DNA from: Peptostreptococcaceae bacterium
GTDB lineage: Bacteria > Bacillota > Clostridia > Peptostreptococcales > Anaerovoracaceae
Direction: 5' to 3'
NCBI GenBank assembly: GCA_016650175.1
Contig: JAENWG010000003.1
Location: 1-64,000 of the forward strand
DNA: 64,000 nt
This document shows positions 8,046 through 18,433 of the stretch, piece by piece. Position 1 is the first letter of the stretch; every line of letters starts with the position of its first letter. A program made the position numbers and the translations under genes. The notes under the pieces were generated by a model that saw only the letters and a program-made list of their open reading frames with translations, searched no databases and was not told where the DNA came from.

Positions 8046-9353
8046 TTAGTCCTCCTTGTCTTCATCTTTAGATAAAATCAATAATTTCACCTTTTCTATC
8101 CTTCTGTCCTTAACACTAACTATGTTAAATACATAATTTTTAAAATATAGGGGCTCATACTTATTATCTTCTTCAGGAATTTCACCTAAAATATCAATTA
8201 AGAAACCTCCTATGGTTTCGCTGTTTTCAGATTCAAGCTTAATGTCAATTTCTTTATTAAGAACATCTAAATCAACATTACCATCAATTAAGTAGATACC
8301 ATCTTCAATCTTTTCAATAACATGGTCTTCTTCGTCATATTCATCATCAATATCACCCATAATTTGTTCAATGATATCTTCGATTGAAACAATGCCGCTA
8401 AATCCACCATATTCATCTATTAAAATAGCAATATGCTGTTTTTGTCTTTGTAATTCAACAAGAAGTGAATCAATATTTTTTGTTTCTGGAACGAAATATG
8501 GAGTTCTTAAAATATCCCTAATATTAACATTATCAAATCCACTGTCTCTAGCCTTAATAAGGTAATCCTTAATATGGAAAACACCGATTATATTGTCATT
8601 ATCATTTTCACAAACTGGAACTCTTGAATACCTAAGCTCCATAAGTTTATCTATATACTCCGAAGCAGGATCTTCAATATCTATAGTAAACACATCAGTT
8701 CTAGGTGTCATAATCTCATACGCAAGCATGTCATCAAAGGCAAAGATAGAATTAATCATCTTCTTACCTTCTTCTTTAATTTCTCCGCTCTTTTGACCAC
8801 GATCAAGCATTGACATAACGCTGTCCTCAGAGAACTCCGTATCATCCACATCAGTTTTCTTTTTCATAAGTTTAAGTAAAAGATTAGTTATCCCTAATGA
8901 AATCGAAACAAACGGAATTGTAATCCATATAACGAATTGCTGAAATCCCGAATACTTAAGAGCATACTTTTCGCTATCTTGCGCGGCCAGTTTTTTCGGT
9001 AAGAACTCACCAAGCACTTGAAACATTAAAAGATATGCTATAGCTAAAGTTACAGGTACTATTATTACATGGTTATCATTAAACATCGGTAAAATCGTAG
9101 TACATATAATACTAATGTTTATTAAGTTAATTATTATACCAAAAGACTTATTAGCATAATGATACCTCGAAGGTCTTTCTATAAAATAGTCAACCTTTTT
9201 AGCCTTATCACTACCTTCAGAAACCATCTCATCGATAATATTCTTATTCACAGTATCAAGCGCTCTTTTCGAGGTAACGATAATGCCGTAAACTAGAATT
9301 AAAGAAATAATAACCAGTACATAAATAAATAAACCACTCGGGTCAGATGACAT
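8046..9353 (-). CDS. CNNM/CorC-HlyC family membrane protein with CBS domains
   Basis: 435 residues. The N-terminal CNNM (DUF21) transmembrane domain covers about residues 1-170, with hydrophobic helices at 8-27, 68-88, 92-115 and 135-160. A paired CBS domain follows (about 195-320, with EIMTPRTDVFTID and GVFHIKDYL). The C-terminal CorC_HlyC transporter-associated domain comes last (DGIYLIDGNVDLDVLNKEI onward). Members are linked to Mg2+/Co2+ export (MpfA/YhdP) and are also annotated as haemolysins. It is packed 1 bp from the U32 gene. Confidence 0.92.
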   Translation of the reverse strand: MSSDPSGLFIYVLVIISLILVYGIIVTSKRALDTVNKNIIDEMVSEGSDKAKKVDYFIERPSRYHYANKSFGIIINLINISIICTTILPMFNDNHVIIVPVTLAIAYLLMFQVLGEFLPKKLAAQDSEKYALKYSGFQQFVIWITIPFVSISLGITNLLLKLMKKKTDVDDTEFSEDSVMSMLDRGQKSGEIKEEGKKMINSIFAFDDMLAYEIMTPRTDVFTIDIEDPASEYIDKLMELRYSRVPVCENDNDNIIGVFHIKDYLIKARDSGFDNVNIRDILRTPYFVPETKNIDSLLVELQRQKQHIAILIDEYGGFSGIVSIEDIIEQIMGDIDDEYDEEDHVIEKIEDGIYLIDGNVDLDVLNKEIDIKLESENSETIGGFLIDILGEIPEEDNKYEPLYFKNYVFNIVSVKDRRIEKVKLLILSKDEDKED

Positions 9354-9354
9354 T

Positions 9355-10590
9355 TTATTCCACTTCCTTTTCTCTTCTTAAAATATATCCGGGATTAAAC
9401 TCCCTATTAAAATTAATTTTAATGATCTGCTTGGCATGAGGTGCAGATTCAATAGGCTCTCCGTCCTCATTAAACATCTCACTTATTACGTATTCAAAAT
9501 GACCAGGATTAGGTCCAAAGACCTCAACCTTATCACCAATTGAAACCTTATTTCTCTGTTCAATCACAGTCAAACCTGTTTCCTTTTCGTATCCTTTAAT
9601 AACTCCTGCAAAATCAAAAGTTCTTGTATATGAACTAGTTAAATAGTTTTGATCCTTATTATCTGGTTTATGAAAATAGAATCCAGTAGTAAACTCCCTA
9701 TGTGATGCCTTTTCAAGTTCCTTGGACCAATAATCATTAAACTCAAAGTTATCAGGATCATCTAGATATGTATCTATCGCAATTCTATATGCCCTAACTA
9801 CTGTCGCAACATAATACATGCTCTTCATTCTGCCTTCAATCTTAAAAGACTTAATGCCTGAATTTATTAGTTCTGGAATATGCTCTATCATACAAAGATC
9901 TCTAGAATTCATAATATATGTACCTCTAGCATCTTCTTCAATAGGATAATATTCTCCCGGTCTCTTCTCTTCAACAAGTGAATAGTTCCATCTACACGGA
10001 TGTGCACATTGGCCACGGTTAGCATCTCTTTCTATCATAAAGTTAGAAAGAAGGCATCTGCCTGAATATGAAATACACATAGACCCATGAACAAAAGCTT
10101 CAAGCTCAATACTGCCTGGAATATTTTCAAGCATAGACTTTATTTCTTCAAATGTAAGCTCTCTTGCGAGTACTAGTCTCTTAACTCCTAGACTACCCCA
10201 AAACTTAGCAGTCTCGTAATTAGTCATATTAGCCTGAGTACTTAAATGAATCTCTGCGCCAGGTATTATCTCTTTTAATAGATAAACAACTCCTGGATCA
10301 GAAACAATAAAAGCATCTATTGGAATATCTTTTATTTCATTTAGATATTTCCTAAGCGGAGTTATATCCTCATTATGAGGATATATGTTTAGCGCCATAT
10401 AACCCTTTTTGCCCAGATTATGAGCATATTTTAAACCTTCAGTAATGTCACTTATACTCATGTTACCGGAACTTGCTCTTAGGCTAAACATCTCAGCTCC
10501 AAAGTATACAGCATCAGCACCAAAGTCTATGGCTGTTTTTAATTTATCTAAGTCTCCCGCAGGAGCCAGTAATTCTATATTACTTTTCAT
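9355..10590 (-). CDS. U32 family protein, TrhP-like tRNA hydroxylation factor
   Basis: 411 residues of the peptidase U32 family. It opens IELLAPAGDLDKLKTAIDFG and contains the signature pair GRCLLSN and GQCAHPCRW (about residues 173-200), whose cysteines bind an Fe-S cluster in characterised members. It ends in a small beta-barrel domain. In B. subtilis the homologues YrrN/YrrO (TrhP1/P2) lie next to yrrM (trmR) and hydroxylate wobble uridine to ho5U using prephenate. The same adjacency here supports that role over peptidase activity. Only one U32 gene is present, not the B. subtilis pair. Confidence 0.88.
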   Translation of the reverse strand: MKSNIELLAPAGDLDKLKTAIDFGADAVYFGAEMFSLRASSGNMSISDITEGLKYAHNLGKKGYMALNIYPHNEDITPLRKYLNEIKDIPIDAFIVSDPGVVYLLKEIIPGAEIHLSTQANMTNYETAKFWGSLGVKRLVLARELTFEEIKSMLENIPGSIELEAFVHGSMCISYSGRCLLSNFMIERDANRGQCAHPCRWNYSLVEEKRPGEYYPIEEDARGTYIMNSRDLCMIEHIPELINSGIKSFKIEGRMKSMYYVATVVRAYRIAIDTYLDDPDNFEFNDYWSKELEKASHREFTTGFYFHKPDNKDQNYLTSSYTRTFDFAGVIKGYEKETGLTVIEQRNKVSIGDKVEVFGPNPGHFEYVISEMFNEDGEPIESAPHAKQIIKINFNREFNPGYILRREKEVE

Positions 10591-11227
10591 TTAATTTAGT
10601 TATCGCCAGACCGTCGCCACAGCTAATTAGTGCTGTGCTCAAGTCTTCCCTTTCATTGAGATAGTTTAAAAACTCTCTCATTCTTTTTATATTAGTTCTG
10701 TGTCTTCTTCCTTTATCAAACGAAGCATCTACCGTAGATGCTTTTAAAAGAACATTATCAGATACAATTACTGCTCCTTTTAAGCACTTCTTTTCGGCAG
10801 CTTCAAAAAAATCCTTGTAGTGACTTTTAGACGCATCAATGAATACAAAATCATAATCATCATTAAGCGTCTTAATAACATCAATAGCATCACCACTAAA
10901 TATATTGATTCTGCTATTAAGATTAAACCTATCCAAGTTACTTTTTGCTTTAATGTATAGGTCATTGTCTTTTTCTATAGTAGTAATCCTTACATCTTCT
11001 AGAGAATTAGCAAAAACAATTGAAGAATATCCTATTGCTGTTCCAATTTCAAGAATCTTTTTTGGTTTTGTTATCTTTAAAAAAGTAACAAGAAAATTTT
11101 CTGTTTCTTTTAAAATAATAGGAATATTTTCTTCTTCAGATACTTCTCTTAGGTCATCTAACTCTACACTAAGAGGCCTATAGAAGTTGTGTATATATTC
11201 CGTAACTATGTCATTTGTTATATTCAT
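10580..11227 (-). CDS. trmR: tRNA 5-hydroxyuridine methyltransferase (O-methyltransferase)
   Basis: About 215 residues. A SAM-binding motif ILEIGTAIGYSSIVFA lies near residue 58, and DFVFIDASKSHYKDFF carries the metal/catechol-type acidic motif near 126. Related B. subtilis TrmR (YrrM) methylates ho5U34 to mo5U34 in tRNA, directly downstream of TrhP chemistry; the next gene here is the U32 partner. The start at 11227 is chosen because GGAAAAAG lies upstream and it begins one base after mltG stops. A longer frame from 11263 would overlap mltG. It overlaps the U32 gene by 11 bp. Confidence 0.9.
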   Translation of the reverse strand: MNITNDIVTEYIHNFYRPLSVELDDLREVSEEENIPIILKETENFLVTFLKITKPKKILEIGTAIGYSSIVFANSLEDVRITTIEKDNDLYIKAKSNLDRFNLNSRINIFSGDAIDVIKTLNDDYDFVFIDASKSHYKDFFEAAEKKCLKGAVIVSDNVLLKASTVDASFDKGRRHRTNIKRMREFLNYLNEREDLSTALISCGDGLAITKLNEK

Positions 11228-11228
11228 T

Positions 11229-12272
11229 TTATTCTTTTTCCTGCTCTGCTTCATACTCTTCAAGTGCTAAGTTATATGCTGCTTTATCTTTTTCGAACTG
11301 AGTTATATCAGAACTAAAATTATGAGTACCGTCTAACTTTTCGCTAACAACAAAGAAAAGGTAATCAGTATCAGCAGGATAAAGTGCTGCTATAATTGAA
11401 CTTTCTCCCGGTGCGCCTATTGGCCCTGGCGGAATTCCTGCATGAACATATGTGTTATATGGTGAATCTATCTTAGTATCTGCAATTGATAGTCTTTTCG
11501 TTTGTTCTCCCAATGCGTACTGCACGGTGGAACACATCTGAAGAGGCATACCTTGATCAATTCTGTTATATATTACACTTGCTACTTTTGCTCTATCTTC
11601 TGAATCTTTACATTCTCTTTCAATAATAGACGCAATAGTAACTATGTCATTAACCGTAAGATTTAACTCTTCCGTTCTAGCCAAATATTCATCAGTAAAT
11701 ACTAAGTCAAACTGGTTTAGCATAGTAGTTATTATCTGCTCTTCAGAAGCACCAGTAGCTAGCTGATAAGTACTCGGGAACAAATATCCTTCGAGATGAT
11801 TTTCATTATCTTGCGCATTTTCTAAAAAGTCGAATTTAAAGTCTCCGTTTTCAAGTAGATCAACAAACGTATCATAATCTACTACTCCTTCTTCACTTAG
11901 CTTATCAGCTATCTGATATATAGTGTAGCCTTCAGGAATAGTAATATTTAATGTCTCAACATGCCCATTTACTATTATTTTAGCAATATCTGTCGGTGTC
12001 ATAGAAGGTGATAATGAGTACGTTCCAGCTTGAAATTTACCGTCAAAGCGATTCAATTTAGATAATATCTTAAAATGTTTAGCATTATCAATTATACCTT
12101 TACTGGCTAATTTATTAGCTATATCACTAGTGCTCGATCCCATCTCTATAGTAACAGATTTAAAAGTAGAATTCTCTATTTCTTTAGGCTCATTCATGGA
12201 CAATACAAATAAATATCCAGCCAAAACTATAACGACAACTAGCAATAATATGATTTTAATTACATTTTTCAT
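11229..12272 (-). CDS. mltG: Endolytic murein transglycosylase MltG (YceG-like)
   Basis: 347 residues with one N-terminal membrane helix (about 5-25, IKIILLLVVVIVLAGYLFVL). A LysM-like region follows (TLNITIPEGYTIYQIADKL near 97), then the YceG catalytic domain. The catalytic glutamate sits in ASIIERECKDSEDRAKVASV near 214. SPYNTYVHAGIPPGPI near 267 is the conserved substrate-groove loop. MltG cleaves nascent peptidoglycan strands at the membrane and sets glycan length. The mltG-trmR-U32 order matches yrrL-yrrM-yrrN/O of Bacillus. Confidence 0.94.
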   Translation of the reverse strand: MKNVIKIILLLVVVIVLAGYLFVLSMNEPKEIENSTFKSVTIEMGSSTSDIANKLASKGIIDNAKHFKILSKLNRFDGKFQAGTYSLSPSMTPTDIAKIIVNGHVETLNITIPEGYTIYQIADKLSEEGVVDYDTFVDLLENGDFKFDFLENAQDNENHLEGYLFPSTYQLATGASEEQIITTMLNQFDLVFTDEYLARTEELNLTVNDIVTIASIIERECKDSEDRAKVASVIYNRIDQGMPLQMCSTVQYALGEQTKRLSIADTKIDSPYNTYVHAGIPPGPIGAPGESSIIAALYPADTDYLFFVVSEKLDGTHNFSSDITQFEKDKAAYNLALEEYEAEQEKE

Positions 12273-12286
12273 TGCTCTTTCCCCAC

Positions 12287-12850
12287 TTATTCCTTTGATC
12301 TACCTAGATAAGCCGCTGTTCTAGTATCTATTTGAATTTTTTCGCCTTCTTCAATGAAAATAGGAACCTGAATAACTGCACCAGTTTCTACTGTCGCTGC
12401 TTTAGTTACGTTAGTAGTTGTATCACCTTTAACGCCAGGTTCAGATTCAGTAACTATTAAATCTACAATGTTTGGAGCTTCAACTGAGAACGCATTTTCC
12501 TTATAGAATTTAATAGTAGCTTCATCGTTTTCTCTTAAAAATCTCATAGCATCTTCAACTTGATCATGCATTAAAGGAATCTGCTCATAGGTTTCTAAAT
12601 CCATGAAATAGTAAAGCTCACCATCGCTGTATAAATATTGCATAACCTTAGTCTCAATACGAGCCTTAGGAAATTTATCATTAGGATTAAAAGCTTCTTC
12701 TCTCGTAGCACCTGTTAGTACGTTTTTGTATTTAGTTCTTACAAAAGCAGCACCTTTACCTGGTTTTACATGCTGAAAATCTATTACAATATGTGGTTCT
12801 CCATTAATCTCAAAGGTTATACCTTTTCTAAAATCGCTTGCGTAAATCAT
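12287..12850 (-). CDS. efp: Elongation factor P
   Basis: 187 residues in three beta-barrel domains. The N-terminal loop [17 protein letters not shown] carries the lysine (about residue 32) that is the modification site at the tip of domain I. The C-terminus has [19 protein letters not shown], the EF-P signature. EF-P relieves ribosome stalling at polyproline. It is preceded by an AAGGAG-like site and lies 24 bp after ylbF. No lysine-modification enzyme gene is seen in the window. Confidence 0.97.
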   Translation of the reverse strand: MIYASDFRKGITFEINGEPHIVIDFQHVKPGKGAAFVRTKYKNVLTGATREEAFNPNDKFPKARIETKVMQYLYSDGELYYFMDLETYEQIPLMHDQVEDAMRFLRENDEATIKFYKENAFSVEAPNIVDLIVTESEPGVKGDTTTNVTKAATVETGAVIQVPIFIEEGEKIQIDTRTAAYLGRSKE

Positions 12851-12874
12851 TCTTTTTCTCCTTAATAAATTATA

Positions 12875-13210
12875 TTATTTAAAGCTAATATTAACTATAT
12901 CCCCTAAGATTTCGTAAACGTCCTTCATCATAATAGAAAACCTAGCTTCTGCTTGCAAATATTTAGCAGCTAAAGGGTTAGCCGCTATAATAGCATACAT
13001 ACTTTGAATCTGTTCCATAAGTTCATTGTCAGGTGCTTCTCCTGACATTTGCTTAGCCTGAAATTGGAATTGTTTCTTTTGAAAATCTTTTAAAGAATTA
13101 GAAAGGTCAGGATCCAAATCTACTTCTTTTTTAATATCTTGAAATTCTTGGTATTCGCCGCTGGCTTTAATTGCTTCCGACAGCTTATGTGCTTCTTCAT
13201 ATACGTTCAT
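12875..13210 (-). CDS. YlbF/YmcA family regulator
   Basis: 111 residues, predicted all-helical (opening VYEEAHKLSEAIKASGEYQEF). It fits the YlbF/YmcA family, whose Bacillus members form the Y-complex with YaaT and influence RNase Y-dependent mRNA maturation, competence and sporulation. It sits between RNase J and efp with a 9-bp gap to rnj, so a link with RNA decay is plausible from context. Which paralogue it represents is not resolved. Confidence 0.82.
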   Translation of the reverse strand: MNVYEEAHKLSEAIKASGEYQEFQDIKKEVDLDPDLSNSLKDFQKKQFQFQAKQMSGEAPDNELMEQIQSMYAIIAANPLAAKYLQAEARFSIMMKDVYEILGDIVNISFK

Positions 13211-13219
13211 AATATCCTC

Positions 13220-15019
13220 CTATATTTCCATAAAAATTGGTAGTATCATAGGGTTTCTTTTAGTCTTACTGTAAATATATGCTTTTAGCTCAGATCTGAC
13301 TTTACTCTTCATTGAAGTAAAATCTTTAATTCCCTCTTGCTGACACTTATTAAGTGATTTTTCAACCACTGCAGTAGCATCATTCATAATAGCAGAATTA
13401 TCCTTAACATATACAAAACCTCTTGATACTAGGTAAGGTCCTGCTACTATTTCACCTGAAGCAGAATCCACCGTAGCAACCGCAATAATCAATCCGCTTT
13501 CGCTAAGCAATTTTCTGTCTCTTAGTACTACATTACCAATATCGCCTACTCCGTAGCCGTCAACTAGTATTGCACCAGCTTGAACAGCATTTTTAGTTTG
13601 AACAGCACTTTTACCTTTAAGAGTAAGTGCATCTCCGTTATTCATAACGAATATTTTGCTCTTATCCATACCAAGATTTTCAGCAAGCGCTGCATGTTCA
13701 TTTAAATGCCTATGTTCACCATGAACAGGCATAAAAAACTTAGGTTTTACTAAAGTATGCATCAACTTTAGTTCTTCTCTGCTTGCATGTCCTGAAACAT
13801 GTATATCCATAATGTCAGATTGTATTACCTGAACATCTAATTCATACAGTTTGTTTACAACATTAGTAACGGTCTTTTCATTTCCCGGTACTGGTGTTGA
13901 TGAAAACAGTACAACATCATTCTTCTTTAGTTGAACAGCCTTGTGCTCGCCATTTGCCATACGTGTAAGTGCAGACATAGGTTCGCCTTGACTTCCTGTC
14001 GAAATTATTAAAAGGTTCTTATCAGGAATGTTCTTAATCTTCCTGATATCCACAAAGGATTCTTTCGGAAGATTTATATATCCAAGCTCTTTACCTAGAC
14101 CTATAACATTTTCCATAGAACGACCTGATATCGCTATCTTTCTTCCATGTGCAATGGCAGCTTCCATAATCTTCTGAGATCTTCTAAGATTAGAAGAAAA
14201 AGTTACTACTATTACTCTTTTTTCCGTCTTAGTAAGAATGTCATCTATCGTTCTAGAGACAACCTGTTCAGTCGGAGTAAAACCGGGTCTTGCAGCATTA
14301 GTACTGTCAGCTAAGAGTAAGTCTACACCTTCAGCTCCAAGCTGTGCAAATCTGGCTAAATCTATTACCTCATTATCCACTGGGGTATAATCTATCTTAA
14401 AGTCCCCTGTATGAATAATTTTACCTGCAGGACATTTAATAAAATATGCTAAAGCATCAGCAATACTGTGATTGGTTCTAATAGCTTCAACCGAAAAACT
14501 TCCCACTTGGAAAACTTGACCAGCTTCTATTACGTTTAAATCAGCAACTACTTTATGTTCTTTTAACTTATTCTTAATTAATCCTACAGTAAGCTTAGTA
14601 CCATATATAGGCACATTAATATCTCTTAGGAAAAACGGTATACCTCCGATATGGTCTTCATGACCATGTGTGATAATTAAACCTTTAATTTTCTCTTTAT
14701 TTTCCTTTAGATATGTAAAGTCAGGTATTACTACGTCGACTCCAAACATTTCATCTTCAGGAAAAGTAAAACCACAGTCAATTATGAGAATTTCGTTTTT
14801 ATATTCGAGTAAAGTAATATTCTTACCTATCTCCTTAAGTCCCCCTAAAGGAACTATCCTTAAACTCTCAGCCGGCTTTTTCTTACGTCTTCCTCTGTTG
14901 TTATTATTTTTCTTCTTCGGAATCTGATTCGGATTCAGGTTAGTATTATCATTACTAGTCACTTCCGGTTTACTTGCTTCTTTTATTTGTTCTTGTTGTT
15001 GTTTTTGTTTTTCTTCCAT
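13220..15019 (-). CDS. rnj: Ribonuclease J
   Basis: About 599 residues of the beta-CASP metallo-beta-lactamase family. A lysine/asparagine-rich disordered N-terminal extension of about 50 residues precedes the core (LRIVPLGGLKEIGKNITLLE). The zinc site has THGHEDHIGG near 115, HTGDFKID near 210, and the beta-CASP HVSGHASREEL near 405. A C-terminal dimerisation domain follows. RNase J is a 5'-3' exo- and endoribonuclease for mRNA turnover. ATG at 15019 with AAGGTG upstream is preferred over an in-frame GTG at 15034. It lies close behind leuS. Confidence 0.95.
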   Translation of the reverse strand: MEEKQKQQQEQIKEASKPEVTSNDNTNLNPNQIPKKKNNNNRGRRKKKPAESLRIVPLGGLKEIGKNITLLEYKNEILIIDCGFTFPEDEMFGVDVVIPDFTYLKENKEKIKGLIITHGHEDHIGGIPFFLRDINVPIYGTKLTVGLIKNKLKEHKVVADLNVIEAGQVFQVGSFSVEAIRTNHSIADALAYFIKCPAGKIIHTGDFKIDYTPVDNEVIDLARFAQLGAEGVDLLLADSTNAARPGFTPTEQVVSRTIDDILTKTEKRVIVVTFSSNLRRSQKIMEAAIAHGRKIAISGRSMENVIGLGKELGYINLPKESFVDIRKIKNIPDKNLLIISTGSQGEPMSALTRMANGEHKAVQLKKNDVVLFSSTPVPGNEKTVTNVVNKLYELDVQVIQSDIMDIHVSGHASREELKLMHTLVKPKFFMPVHGEHRHLNEHAALAENLGMDKSKIFVMNNGDALTLKGKSAVQTKNAVQAGAILVDGYGVGDIGNVVLRDRKLLSESGLIIAVATVDSASGEIVAGPYLVSRGFVYVKDNSAIMNDATAVVEKSLNKCQQEGIKDFTSMKSKVRSELKAYIYSKTKRNPMILPIFMEI

Positions 15020-15035
15020 ATATTTTTTTGACACC

Positions 15036-17516
15036 TTATTTAATTACAATATTTACAAGCTTATTCGGAACTGCAATAATCTTGATTACATTTTTGCCTT
15101 CAATTAAAGACTTAATTTTATCGTTTTCTAAAGCTGTCTTTTCCATAACCTCCTTATTTGAATTATTTTCTATAACTATTTTTTCTTTTACTTTACCGTT
15201 AATCTGTACTACAATCTCGATAGTATCCTTAATTAATGCTTTTTCATCGTAAGTAGGCCAAGAAACATTAAACAATCTTTCCGCGTGACCTAAATCTTCC
15301 CATAATTCCTCACAAATATGAGGTACAAAAGGTGATAATACGATAACCATCTCATTAATTGCTTTGTCTACAAGCGGTACATTGATATTATCTAGTGCCT
15401 TGTATCTGTAAAGCTCATTTACAAGTTCCATGATAGAGCTTAGTGCGGTGTTAAATTGGAAACGTCCACCCGCATCTTCAGTTACTTTCTTAACAGTAGC
15501 ATTAAGAGCATAATTAAGTTCCTTGTCATCCTTAGAGTTTATTACAATTTCTCCTCCAAGTTTGCTCTCATCTCTTAATTCATTTACATATTCACATACT
15601 AGTCTATACACTCTGTTTAGGAATCTATAACTTCCTTCAACACCTTGATCTGACCAGTCAAGCTCTTTTTCAGGTGGCGCAGCAAACAGAATAAACATTC
15701 TGGCCGTATCTGCACCATATTTAGATAGGATTTCTTCAGGACTTACTACATTTCCTATAGATTTACTCATCTTCTTACCATCTTTATTTACCATACCTTG
15801 AGTAAGAAGGTTCTTAAACGGTTCTTCATATTTTACAAGACCTAGGTCATATAAAACCATTTGGAAGAATCTAGCGTACATAAGATGAAGAATCGCATGT
15901 TCAACTCCTCCTATGTATTGATCAACATCCATCCAGTAGTTTGCTTTTTCAGTGCTGAATATTTCATCCTTATTCGTAGAATCGCAGTACCTTAAGAAAT
16001 ACCATGAAGAATCTAAGAATGTATCCATAGTATCCATTTCTCTTGTAGACTCTAATCCACATATTGGGCAAGCTACTTTCTCAAAAGATTTTGAAGTCGT
16101 AAGTGGAGACTCTCCCATACCAGTAAATTCTACATCAGTAGGTAAAACTACAGGAAGATCTTTCTCTTCTACAGGAACCCATCCACATTTACGACAATAA
16201 ATCATAGGAATAGGTGTACCCCAATATCTTTGTCTAGAAATTAGCCAATCACGCAATTTATAGTTAGTTGTTTCTTTTCCAATTTCTTTTTCAGCTAACT
16301 CTTTTGTAATTTCTGCAATAGCTTCTCTGTTGTTCATGCCATTATATTTACCTGAATTAATCATTTTACCTTCAGCTATAAAAGCTTCTTTTAAATCATT
16401 AATATCAATTTCAGGGTTTTTAGTATCAACTACAGGAATAATATCTAAATCAAATTTCTTAGCAAATTCAAAGTCACGTTCATCATGAGCAGGAACTGCC
16501 ATTATAGCTCCTGTACCATAGTGCATCATTACATAATCAGATATGTATATTGGCACTTTCTTATCATTTACAGGATTAATTGCATAGGCACCTATGAAAA
16601 CTCCAGTTTTGTCCTTAGTTGTTGATGATCTTTCAATATCTGTAAGATGAGCAATTTCAGATAAGTATTCTTTAACTGCTTTTTCATACTCTGTTCCTTT
16701 TGTAAGTAAATTAACATAAGGATGCTCAGGAGCAAGTACCATATAGGTAACTCCAAATAAAGTATCCGGTCTTGTAGTAAATACTGATAGTTTTTTATAA
16801 AAATTATCTATTTTAAAATCAACTTCAGCTCCCTTAGATTTACCAATCCAGTTTTTCTGCATAACCTTAACCTTGTTAGGCCATCCATCAAGTTCATCTA
16901 AATTATCTAAAAGTCTATCTGCATAATCAGTTATTTTAAAGTACCACTGAGATAAATTTTTCTTTTCAACTACAGTCTTACATCTTTCGCAGCAACCATC
17001 TACTACTTGCTCATTAGCAAGTACAGTTTTGCAGCTAGGACACCAGTTCACAGGATTTTCCTTTTTATATGCTAACCCTTTTTTGTAGAACTGTATGAAT
17101 ATCCACTGCGTCCATTTGTAGTAATCTTCCTTGCATGTAGCTACTTCTCTATCCCAATCATAGCTTAAACCAAGTGTATTTAACTGTCTTTTCATTTCGG
17201 CAATATTTTCAGTCGTCCAAATGTCAGGATGAATATCATTTTTAATTGCTGCATTTTCTGCAGGTAATCCAAAAGAATCCCATCCCATAGGATGAAGTAC
17301 ATTAAATCCGTTCATAGCTTTAAATCTTGCAATTACATCACCTATAGAATAGTTTCTAACATGCCCCATATGAAGTTTGCCTGATGGATATGGAAACATC
17401 TCAAGTACATAATACTTTTCTTTGCTTTCATCCATCTCAGTTTGAAAAGCCTTTTCGTCATTCCAAATCTTTTGCCATTTCTTTTCTATCTCACTAAAAT
17501 TATACTTTTCCTGCAT
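15036..17516 (-). CDS. leuS: Leucyl-tRNA synthetase
   Basis: About 826 residues, a bacterial LeuRS. The class I HIGH motif appears as [11 protein letters not shown] near residue 45 and KMSKS as [11 protein letters not shown] near 590. A zinc-type CPSC...CERC pair lies at 155-180. The CP1 editing domain carries [20 protein letters not shown] and [13 protein letters not shown], both needed for hydrolysing mischarged tRNA. A GTG five codons upstream (17531) is in frame and would overlap rsfS; ATG 17516 is favoured. Two tRNA-Leu genes lie in the same window at 29.1 kb. Confidence 0.97.
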   Translation of the reverse strand: MQEKYNFSEIEKKWQKIWNDEKAFQTEMDESKEKYYVLEMFPYPSGKLHMGHVRNYSIGDVIARFKAMNGFNVLHPMGWDSFGLPAENAAIKNDIHPDIWTTENIAEMKRQLNTLGLSYDWDREVATCKEDYYKWTQWIFIQFYKKGLAYKKENPVNWCPSCKTVLANEQVVDGCCERCKTVVEKKNLSQWYFKITDYADRLLDNLDELDGWPNKVKVMQKNWIGKSKGAEVDFKIDNFYKKLSVFTTRPDTLFGVTYMVLAPEHPYVNLLTKGTEYEKAVKEYLSEIAHLTDIERSSTTKDKTGVFIGAYAINPVNDKKVPIYISDYVMMHYGTGAIMAVPAHDERDFEFAKKFDLDIIPVVDTKNPEIDINDLKEAFIAEGKMINSGKYNGMNNREAIAEITKELAEKEIGKETTNYKLRDWLISRQRYWGTPIPMIYCRKCGWVPVEEKDLPVVLPTDVEFTGMGESPLTTSKSFEKVACPICGLESTREMDTMDTFLDSSWYFLRYCDSTNKDEIFSTEKANYWMDVDQYIGGVEHAILHLMYARFFQMVLYDLGLVKYEEPFKNLLTQGMVNKDGKKMSKSIGNVVSPEEILSKYGADTARMFILFAAPPEKELDWSDQGVEGSYRFLNRVYRLVCEYVNELRDESKLGGEIVINSKDDKELNYALNATVKKVTEDAGGRFQFNTALSSIMELVNELYRYKALDNINVPLVDKAINEMVIVLSPFVPHICEELWEDLGHAERLFNVSWPTYDEKALIKDTIEIVVQINGKVKEKIVIENNSNKEVMEKTALENDKIKSLIEGKNVIKIIAVPNKLVNIVIK

Positions 17517-17520
17517 ATCC

Positions 17521-17865
17521 CTAATCCTCACATTTAATTATTTCGCAATCTCCCCAAACCTTCTCAAGAGAATACAAATCTCTCATAGTAGGCGTAAATA
17601 TATTTACAATTACATCGCCGTAATCCATTAAAATCCATCCAGAACTTTTTTTACCTTCAACGCTCTTAGGAAACATTTTGTTTTCTTCAAACTTATCACC
17701 GATTTCTTCGGATAAAGCTTCCATTTGTCTTGAATTAGTAGCAGTTGCATTTACAAAGTAGTCTGCAAAACCCGATTTCTCTGCAATGTTAATCATATTA
17801 ACATCTAATGCTTGCTTACTTAATAACGTGTCTGCTGCCATTTGTGCAATTTTCTTACTTACCAT
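17521..17865 (-). CDS. rsfS: Ribosomal silencing factor RsfS
   Basis: 114 residues of the RsfS/Iojap family, with [20 protein letters not shown] near 18 and the signature [17 protein letters not shown] near 75. RsfS binds L14 on the 50S subunit and blocks joining with 30S under starvation. The gene overlaps yqeK by 11 bp and sits in the conserved nadD-yqeK-rsfS cluster of Firmicutes. Confidence 0.95.
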   Translation of the reverse strand: MVSKKIAQMAADTLLSKQALDVNMINIAEKSGFADYFVNATATNSRQMEALSEEIGDKFEENKMFPKSVEGKKSSGWILMDYGDVIVNIFTPTMRDLYSLEKVWGDCEIIKCED

Positions 17866-18433
17866 TAATATCCTCCTTTATTTTATCTTCTATGTATTTT
17901 TTAGCAGCGTATGTATCCTCATCTAGATACATATCTTTGCTATTAACTCTATCTATCGTAGAATTAATTATCTTTAGGCAAGTTCCGTCAAGATCTTTTA
18001 ACGCAAGATCTCTTAGAAGCTCTACACCTTCATAATTTCTGTTAACTTCTATGGCATCTGCCACATATATTATTTCCTCTAAGAGCATCATACCAGCTCT
18101 TCCTGTCGTATGATAGCTTACAGCATTAAGTATTTCTTTATCTTTTATGCTATATTTATCTCTCATCATCTCCGCAGCCACTTTTGCGTGACTAATATTT
18201 GGTTTACCAATATAATTTTCTGGTAAACTATAATATTCTATATATCCATCTAACATCCCGTCGTCAAAGCACTTTGCCATATCGTGATATTTACCTGCAA
18301 TCCTTGCTTTTGTAATATCAGCACCATAAATCTCAGCTAATTTCACTGCCATACTTATAACACCTTCGGTATGCATAAGCTTTTCGGGAGTTAAGTTATT
18401 CTCTAAAAAATCATTTATACAGTTTGTTTTCAT
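17855..18433 (-). CDS. yqeK: Symmetrical Ap4A hydrolase YqeK (HD domain)
   Basis: 192 residues with an HD phosphohydrolase fold. An early histidine lies at HTEGVISMAVKLAEIYG, the HD pair in AGKYHDMAKCF near 52, a histidine in SHAKVAAEMM near 83, and the distal IIYVADAIEVNR near 123. YqeK enzymes split diadenosine tetraphosphate into two ADP. The start lies 23 bp inside nadD, so expression should be translationally coupled. Confidence 0.93.
   Translation of the reverse strand: MKTNCINDFLENNLTPEKLMHTEGVISMAVKLAEIYGADITKARIAGKYHDMAKCFDDGMLDGYIEYYSLPENYIGKPNISHAKVAAEMMRDKYSIKDKEILNAVSYHTTGRAGMMLLEEIIYVADAIEVNRNYEGVELLRDLALKDLDGTCLKIINSTIDRVNSKDMYLDEDTYAAKKYIEDKIKEDINGK

Noticed and set aside
10780..10965. 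Minus-strand 61-codon frame inside trmR
   Set aside because: A shadow frame within a convincing gene; no independent start signal.
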